Below are positions 57,084 to 64,000 of a stretch of 64,000 bases of DNA, in pieces. The translations under genes and the position numbers were made by a program. Below the pieces are notes generated by a model. The model was not told where the DNA came from. It searched no databases and saw only the letters and a list, made by a program, of their open reading frames with translations. Location: assembly GCA_009746045.1 (NCBI GenBank), contig RPFO01000380.1:916704-980703 (forward strand). Direction: 5' to 3'. Source of the DNA: Mesostigma viride. Taxonomy: Eukaryota > Streptophyta > Mesostigmatophyceae > Mesostigmatales > Mesostigmataceae. The stretch's first letter is position 1; every line of letters starts with the position of its first letter.

Positions 57084-60000
57084 CAGCGCAAGGCCCTGCC
57101 AGTTGCCGTCTCCTCGGAACGAGAAGCCGTCGGGGTCGCTATCCCGGATGCCTTCCCCGTCTGCCGCTGTCGCACCCGATGCCTTCTTGGCGCTCTTGCT
57201 CGCGTCGTGGTTCCAGTGGCCGCAGACGACCTGCAGGGAGCAAGCGGTAATAGATATTCGTGCGGCAGCAAAGTGGGGAAGGGTGGCCTAGGTCTAAGTA
57301 AGCTACGTCGACAAGTGGGGATCCACATGCTGCTCTGGCTACCGCCATTTGGCACCGCTGGCGTGACCAACGCCGCTTGAAAAATTCGATGTTATGCTGG
57401 TACGGCAAAGACCTCCGCTGTACTAAGCAAAAACACACTATCTTGATGGGTGTGACTCAAGGCATGTGAATGATGTGATAGATCACATGCCCTTGGCTTG
57501 GCCAGCATACGTCCTGCACAGAATCTCTCACGCACCAGCAAGCACATGTCACCCGCCATCATCCGTCACGCACCTCATTGTCCAAGCCGCCCACGTAGCA
57601 CATGTCGGGCGACAACGAGGACATTTGCAGCGATGTGATCTGTCCACCGCGAAACCAAGCAAGGCAGTGCGCCATGCATCGTCAATAAACACACTTCAGG
57701 CCAGACCAATCAAGTGGTCATGGACAGCCATAGAGCCATCTTCATAGTAGGATGCGCCAAGCAGCGACGTAAAGCAGGGTCAGTTTTGACTCCACTGTGC
57801 TGCCCACAAGAGAATGCGGAGCACAATGAACCCTGTGTGCCAGCCCCTTTCTGTGTGAAAGAGAGAAAAGCTGATTGCGCAGCCATACGGTGATGATGAC
57901 CTGCCAGAATGACCTGCCAGGATGACCCAGGATTGCAAAAGCAACCACAGCGATGACACCGCTCACGAGCAGGCAGGCTTGTTCTGATGCTGTGGCTGCA
58001 CATCTACACCGCTGCACCTTCATGCAAACTTCGCGTCTCGATCTCCTCCAAGGGGAGAGATTCCCGTCTCCCGGACAGGCCGTGGGAGACCACAAGGGAA
58101 GCGCATACTAGTACATATTTTCTTCCATATACTGTATTTTGGGAATTTTCATAACCCAGCATTCTCAATAAATATATATATGCACTCCCATACACATGGG
58201 AACACATATGGAGACAGCTTGAAAGCAAGCGGAAACAAGGGAGCCGCCCTTCCGAGGCATTAATGACATGCAACACAGGCGTGCACGGGCACCCACCTGG
58301 TACTTGGTGGCGTGGCTCCACGTCCCCACGATGCCCCACCTGCGGACCATTATGTGTACCCACGGCATGCACCCGTTTCGTGGCATCCCCCCATCCCCCC
58401 ATCCCCCCATCCCCCCATCCCCCCATCCCCCATCCCCCATCCCCCCATCCCCCATCCCCCCATCCCCCATCCCCCCATCCCCCATCCCCCATCCCCCATC
58501 CCCCATCCCCCATCCCCCCATCCCCCCATCCCCCATCCCCCCATCCCCCCATCCCCCATCCCCCATCCCCCATCCCCCCATCCCCCCATCCCCCCATCCC
58601 CCATCCCCCCATCCCCCACGCATGCCATCATGCGGTCCTGTTCAGAATTCATGCGCATCCAAGACATCAAAGCCGATGCATCAGCAAGCCGACGCGACAT
58701 ACATACACTGTGCATCAGTCACATCGTCAACTGCCATTCAACCCTGTTGCACGTCTGGTGCTCGCATCAACTTCCCATACCTGCCAAGACTAGTACAAAA
58801 ACCACCTGAGTGCGCCCCATCTTCGTGTGGCCGCTGTTGCTCTTGCTCCCACAAGGACCCTTCCTTCACTTTCACCTCGGCAAGCCCTTCCGTCTTCTTC
58901 CCGTGCACCAATGTATTCATTCTGGCTCGGGCACCGTCAATAAACACACTTCAGGCCAGACCAATCAAGTGGTCATGGACAGTCATAGAGCCAACTTCAT
59001 TGTAGGCTCCACAGTGGCCCGGGACTTGTCTCAGGCTCCATCCTGGAACCTTAAAGGTCGCAAGACACCCAACCATGGCAAACAATTTCTTCCTGGCCGC
59101 TCTCTGGCGACCACAGCTTGGCGTGAGGCCGCCCCCACAAAAGAAATGATGGCGGGCTTCCAACAACTTCATAAAAGCAAAGGAGCTTGCTTTCCTTAGA
59201 CTAATGCCCTTGTAGTGCATACAATACAGTGTCTATTGTGTACTAAGCTACTGCATGTCAAGGAGACAACCAGCGCAGGCCAGAAATTGGGAGAATCCGG
59301 ACCATGGTAGCTCGAGCCTGCCGTTATCTTGTCCGAGTTTTCGAGTCGTTCAGGATGATGAAGATGAATGAAGATGGAAATGTATAGCCTTGTGCATTGA
59401 AATCATGGCTGGCTTACGTGTAGAGCGACTAGATGACCTAGACGGTGGGGCCGGAAACAGCTTGCTTGATCAGGGCGTGTGTTTCGAGCCTAACTGGCCG
59501 GGAGTGTATAGTGGCTAAGCTACTGCATGTATCCGAAATAGCGCGCTAGATATCAACGCTGTGATTGAAAGGACGGTTCCTTCGTGCTATAGCAGGAGAG
59601 TGGTTCAAAGAGCGAAGGAGTTTAACGGCGAGTAAAGAAAATCAAGAAAATGCAAGATTGGACATTGTCATTGAAGCAACATTTCCCGAACTAAAATCAG
59701 ACTTCACCGCCCTCCCCCCGTGCCTCTCAATTTGCACCCTGCAGGTATCACCCATTCACTCTCACCTGTAGTATCACCTTGCCCTATTGCTGCGGCCTAT
59801 AGCCCTCACCTGCAGTATCATCTTTCACTGATAACCATAGCGGCCGCTACTTGCTCAACCTTACCTGCAGCATCACCTTACCCTATCGTGGCCCTATCGT
59901 GGCCTCTATTCACTCGCACTCACCTGCAGTATCAACTTACCCTATAGTGGCCCTACAGTGGCCTCTATTAGCTCACCTGCGCGTGTCGTACACGGTCACG

Positions 60001-62045
60001 CAGCGCTCAGTGCCGGCGACAGCAACCAGACCCGCGTCGCCGCCGCCGCCGCAGGGCATGGGCGAGATGCAGTAGAGCGACCCCCCGCCCCACGCGTTGA
60101 TGAGGCGCTGGACGCAGCCGCCGCGCTCGCCTGCTCGGCAGTCCCAGATGGACAGCTGGTCCGAGACAGGGGGGAGGCCAGATGGGCACGCAGATAGGCA
60201 GGCAGGTAGGATGGGAAAACCAGAGGTCAGTGCCCGTGACAGGGCCACCAAATTCAACGGTGGACGAACCATCAATGAACATTGATTGAATGGACCATGG
60301 AATGTCTGGACATTGGGGTGCGGAACGTAAGCCCATCACAGAGGCCACGAAAACTATAAATGCCAGATTATTGGTAGGATGAAGTCAGATGGTGGACACT
60401 CATGTAATCAGCTGGTTCTGATTCACCACCCAAGCTGACACCCAACCCAGTCACCAAGCCATCCCGCCACCCCAGGCCCCCAGGCCCCCACTACCCATCT
60501 TCTCCGTTATGAGTTTCGAATCGACCGATACGAGTTTCCAAATAACCAAGCATAGCAGCACAGGCACCAGAGATTGGATCGTGGCAAGCGGCGGCACCAC
60601 CACGTGCCTCCCACACGTCGTCGCAACCTTTCCGACACCCTGCCAGTCTTCTCTCTCCCAAATACGTCCCCGTTCATCCCCTATCGATGATCCGTTGATC
60701 ATCAAAGTTCCGGACGCAAGAAGGACATGGCTACGTGATGCCACCTGGCGCAGTGCAAGCAGCCAAGAAACCAGGGTAATTGTTAACGGTCCGCCCGCCC
60801 GACTCACCAAACTGCTCTCAGTGAGGACCACGGTCGCGTCGTTATCTGCGGCGCCAGCGCCCAGGAACGTGAGCGCGGTGGGATGGGCATGCCTGAGGAG
60901 TTGCGCGGCGAAAGCATGGGACGTATGACAGTATGTACAAGGGTAGTACGATGAGCCGCGCCATGCAAAGTCGACACTGTGCCAAGGCCAACCGCGCTTC
61001 AAGTCACATCCAACAACTCTGGTCTGTCAGGCAAGGCACGCGGGGAACGTTTCTGCCTTCCAGGCGACGAGAGGCTGTCATGCGAACAACGAACCAGGAG
61101 GGGAAGTCCGACACCAAGTATTTCATCTGAAAACTGTGACAAGCGCGGCCACGTGGCCGGTGAAAGATGGCCGTGGGATGGACAAACCCTGGGGAATCAT
61201 TTGAATAGCACTACATAGCACTACATAGCACTACATAGCACTACATAGCACTACATAGCACTACATAGCACTACATAGCACTACATAGCACTACATAGCA
61301 CTACATAGCACTACATAGCACTACATAGCACTACATAGCACTACATAGCACTACATAGCACTACATAGCACTACATAGCACTACATAGCACTACATAGCA
61401 CTACATAGCACTACATAGCACTACATAGCACTACATAGCACTACATAGCACTACATAGCACTACATAGCACTACATAGCACTACATAGCACTACATAGCA
61501 CTACATAGCACTACATAGCACTACATAGCACTACATAGCACTACATAGCACTACATAGCACTACATAGCACTACATAGCACTACATAGCACTACATAGCA
61601 CTACATAGCACTACATAGCACTACATAGCACTACATAGCACTACATAGCACTACATAGCACTACATAGCACTACATAGCACTACATAGCACTACATAGCA
61701 CTACATAGCACTACATAGCATTAATATACCATCAAAAAGCATTAAACACCATGTATGATGACGAGCCATGGGACATGAAGTGACAAATGTTGTACTACAC
61801 CACTACTGTTTCGAAAAGTTCTTGGGGGGTCCCTACTGTACATCTCAATATAAAGAGTTCTCTTCTCTTCTCGTCGCTGACCAGAACACCCAGTATACTT
61901 GACCAACGCCGACACGCATGCATCTATCGACACCAACACGCATGCATAACGACAGCGACATGCAAACTCACGTGTGGAAGCTGCGCACGAGCATGTCCTG
62001 GTCATATACCGCGAGGCTGCGGCCAAAGTATTGTGCGGTGGCGAT
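57084..62045 (-). CDS. WD40-repeat protein, partial (internal exons)
   Basis: Five consecutive exons with compatible phases: 62045-61972, 60892-60808, 60155-59977, 58339-58297, 57230-57084. They cover ~176 codons. Landmarks are [36 protein letters not shown], a GTGAGT donor after [56 protein letters not shown] and [14 protein letters not shown]. The repeating ...VYD/IWD...H...A pattern is that of a beta-propeller. The subfamily was not identified. Start and stop exons are missing: they lie right of 62045 and left of 57084, possibly beyond the window. WD40 proteins act as interaction scaffolds. Introns hold satellites, a SINE with target duplication, and duplicated donor sites. Confidence 0.7.
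57688..57755 (+). repeat. Direct repeat (copy 1), WD40 intron 4
   Basis: CAATAAACACACTTCAGGCC ... GTGGTCATGGACAG.CATAGAGCCA is repeated in the same orientation at 58937-59004, in the adjacent intron. Confidence 0.85.
58385..58620. repeat. CCCCAT/CCCCCAT satellite in WD40 intron 3
   Basis: About 36 units of ATCCCCC/ATCCCCCC of 7-8 bp, 45 nt upstream (in gene sense) of the exon starting at 58339. The transcribed strand gives (GATGGGG)n. Confidence 0.95.
58937..59004 (+). repeat. Direct repeat (copy 2), WD40 intron 3
   Basis: Matches 57688-57755 with a few substitutions. A 129-codon + frame across 58810-59199 is not recognised and may be transposon debris. Confidence 0.85.
59259..59514 (+). 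mobile_element. tRNA-like SINE, copy 3, with 16-bp target-site duplication
   Basis: A 256-bp body (CAAGGAGACAACCAGCGCAG ... GGCCGGGAGTGTATAGTGG) is flanked on both sides by the identical CTAAGCTACTGCATGT at 59243-59258 and 59515-59530. Promoter-like boxes: GGTAGCTCGAGCCTG (A-like) and TTTTCGAGTCG (B-like). There is no poly(A) tail. The perfect duplication shows insertion by target-primed reverse transcription and a young age. Confidence 0.75.
59745..59990. repeat. Tandem repeat seeded on the donor of WD40 exon 59977
   Basis: On the minus strand the real junction GCGCAG|GTGAGC is followed by further units with CTGCAG|GTGAGT or CTGCAG|GTAAGG, separated by GGCCAC.ATAGGGTAAG-type spacers. About five donor-like copies occur. 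Confidence 0.8.
61205..61725. repeat. 10-bp satellite (CACTACATAG)n
   Basis: About 51 practically identical copies, in the WD40 intron between exons 62045-61972 and 60892-60808. No long frame arises because TAG occurs in each unit. Confidence 0.98.
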
Positions 62046-62309
62046 CTGTACACACGAGGGGGAGCAGACAAGCCGATGCCCACGCACCCAGGTCGAGTTC
62101 ATTGCCCCAATCAGCATGACCTCATCATCAATCATGGCTTCATCTTTCATGACGTCATCTTTCACAACTTTATCTTTCATGAGCCGAGCATGCCTTCAGC
62201 TATCAGCCCTGGATTCAAGGACGAAGCATGGCACGGAGGTTAGTACTAGTGTAACCATCACGACCCAAACGCCGACACAAAGTTCACATTCCGCTCCCAT
62301 CGCCAATGT

Positions 62310-62600
62310 ATAGAATAGGATGCAATAGGATCATAGTAGTATCTGTAGAATAGGATCATAGTAGTATGTGTAGAATAGGATCATAGTAGTATGTGTAGAA
62401 TAGGATCATAGTAGTATGTGTAGAATAGGATCATAGTAGTATGTGTAGAATAGGATCATAGTAGTATGTGTACAATAGGATCATAGTAGTATGTGTACAA
62501 TAGGATCATAGTAGTATGTGTAGAATAGGATCATAGTAGTATGTGTACAATAGGATATAGTAGTATGTGTAGAATAGGATGCAACAGGGTCATAGGTATA
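62310..62600. repeat. ~26-bp satellite with ATAGGATCATAGTAGTATGT
   Basis: About eleven units. Variants are TGTAGA/TGTACA. Confidence 0.95.
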
Positions 62601-64000
62601 CAATAGGGTCATATGTTAAGAAATGTCCTAGGGTACTAGGCAATGGGAAGGGGGGAACGGTAAGGCCGCAAAGTGATCGTGGGAGATCCCAAGTAGCCAG
62701 GCGCCTGGTAGTCCTTCCGCAGTCATGATCAAACATGGCCTTCCAACCATGAATTGCCCGTGTAATGGCAAGATCAGCAATGGACACCGGGGCGGCATGC
62801 TTCAGGTTTTGCGCCCTGCAAACGGGCACTACTGAAACATGCTACCGCGAAAGCATGGATACACGCCTACTTCAACCGTTGGATATCAATAGAGCTGTTT
62901 TTGTGTGTATACGAGTTTTCCAGAAGTGAGGTCCAGCGAAAAGTTCTGCTTAGACCTGGACATCCCAGGGTAAACAAAACGGAACCTGATAAACGAGTTG
63001 TTTCCCGCATGGAGGGTGGGCGTCCTCCTTTATAGAGCCCACCATATCGACTCGAGCGCCTGTCCGTGAAGTCCGCAAGGTCCTACTAACGAACGAGTTA
63101 GCTAGAAGCGGAGAAGGGGATACCAAGCTAACCAACGGCAGATGGGTAGAGACGGATGGCTCAGTCGGGAGATCCAAAAATCTCACTAAACACGCGGACA
63201 GGCTACCTGTCATCAATGGCCGCACCTCACCCAGCGTGCACTCTGATACCAACGGCTTATATATTATTATATTGATACCATAGGATTATATAATTACATT
63301 ATAATATTATTATATATTATTATATTGATACCATAGGATTATATTATTATATTGTTATATAGTAGTATTATTATATTGATACCATAGGATTATATTATTA
63401 TATTGTTATATAGTAGTATTATTATATTGATACCATAGGATCCAACGGCTTGGGTCGCAGCGAAAAAGGCGCGGCGCTCCAATTCCAGGCCTGACGGCCT
63501 CACCAGTGACCACGTTTTTGCCTTTGAACTGAACGTTGCTATGTACTTCGTATGTAAGCGGTCTTACTGTCGCGGCCACAGGAAAGGGTTATGGATTCTC
63601 CAGCACTTTTGGACAACCACCGGCCTTATGATCATCCATTCATCATCCTCCAAAAACAGAACTTCAAGGACTTCCCACTTCAAAAAGCGATTTCTTGGGC
63701 CTGTTGGATAACAGACCCGACAGTTCACAGGTGTCACAATAACCTTAGCCTGGCGACAGCACCCGCATGCATGCAGGGGAAGAAAAGCTACGGACCATCC
63801 CATTGCCGTCTTCGCTGTCCATGAAGCACACCGTCCGTACAGGGAGCCAACAATAGCTCCTGCTTTCTCCGGGCCAACGATTGCCCACCCCCCTCACCCA
63901 AGTCCAATGCCCTGGCATGATAAAACGCATGTGGAAAAAAAAACGCATGCCCCTTTCACCGTGGACGGCTGCCTCGGGGAGAAGGCGACACCAGCCCACC
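62600..64000. other. Right end of window, no gene assigned
   Basis: Minus-strand frames at 62590-62829, 62950-63252, 63564-63803 and 63745-63999 have mixed composition, and some could be upstream exons of the WD40 gene. None has a recognisable motif or a phase-tested splice junction. An A/T-rich ~60-bp repeat lies at 63260-63440. Confidence 0.35.
63260..63440. repeat. A/T-rich tandem repeat (ATTGATACCATAGGATTATA)
   Basis: Three to four irregular units of 55-65 bp built from TTATTATATTGATACCATAG. Confidence 0.85.

Noticed and set aside
58004-59005. [10 protein letters not shown] and PPSPHPPIP frames
   Set aside because: Produced by the CCCCAT satellite in a WD40 intron.
61205-61725. Regular repeats as a CRISPR array
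   Set aside because: Units are contiguous with no unique spacers, and the context is eukaryotic. The same applies to the 26-, 32-, 50- and 81-bp arrays.
63225-63252. Primer-binding-like TGGTATCAGAGTG on the minus strand (LTR retrotransposon start)
   Set aside because: The motif overlaps the GATACCA unit of the neighbouring A/T-rich repeat, and no LTR pair or pol was found nearby.

Overview
This 64 kb window looks like nuclear DNA of a green alga. The evidence is intron-rich genes with GT-AG introns, plant-type members of several protein families, Ty1/copia and LINE-type retroelements, and very abundant micro- and minisatellites. The species cannot be fixed from sequence alone. A large-genome prasinophyte-like chlorophyte is a guess. 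Protein starts and exon borders below were worked out by eye from splice sites and reading-frame phase. No search was run.

Layout. (1) 1-9.9 kb: two inverted, decayed copies of one copia-like LTR retrotransposon. The left copy has LTR+gag on the + strand. The right copy has LTR+gag+integrase+protease-like+RT on the - strand. A 230-bp direct repeat flanks the pair. (2) 9.9-13.2 kb: 9-bp satellite and weak gene fragments. (3) 13.3-21.5 kb, - strand: an 8-exon SIL1/Fes1/HspBP1-type Hsp70 nucleotide-exchange factor with an ER signal peptide. (4) 22.6-28.5 kb, + strand: a 6-exon SAC3/GANP (LENG8/THP3-like) gene, divergent from SIL1. (5) 28.8-30.5 kb: small retroposons. (6) 30.8-40.2 kb, - strand: a gene with the HROB (MCM8-IP) OB-fold signature, with a 2-kb heptamer array in one intron. 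(7) 41.4-41.9 kb, + strand: an intronless PRELI/MSF1 lipid-transfer protein, divergent from HROB. (8) 42-56 kb: a transposon graveyard holding a LINE RT 3' end, several ORF1-bearing LINE-like copies, a TIR DNA transposon nested in one of them, a tRNA-like SINE and a hairpin-headed retroposon. (9) 57-62 kb, - strand: part of a WD40-repeat gene; another SINE copy with a 16-bp target-site duplication sits in one of its introns. (10) 61.2-64 kb: satellites and little else.

The genes do not form an operon or pathway. They are ordinary housekeeping genes (ER chaperone cycle, mRNA/TREX-2-type SAC3 protein, homologous-recombination factor, mitochondrial lipid transfer, WD40 scaffold) in a repeat-laden background. 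Two observations stand out. First, many introns carry tandem arrays whose units are copies of the adjacent splice site, sometimes with exon end included. Second, the copia-like element appears to have the order gag-integrase-protease-RT instead of gag-protease-integrase-RT.
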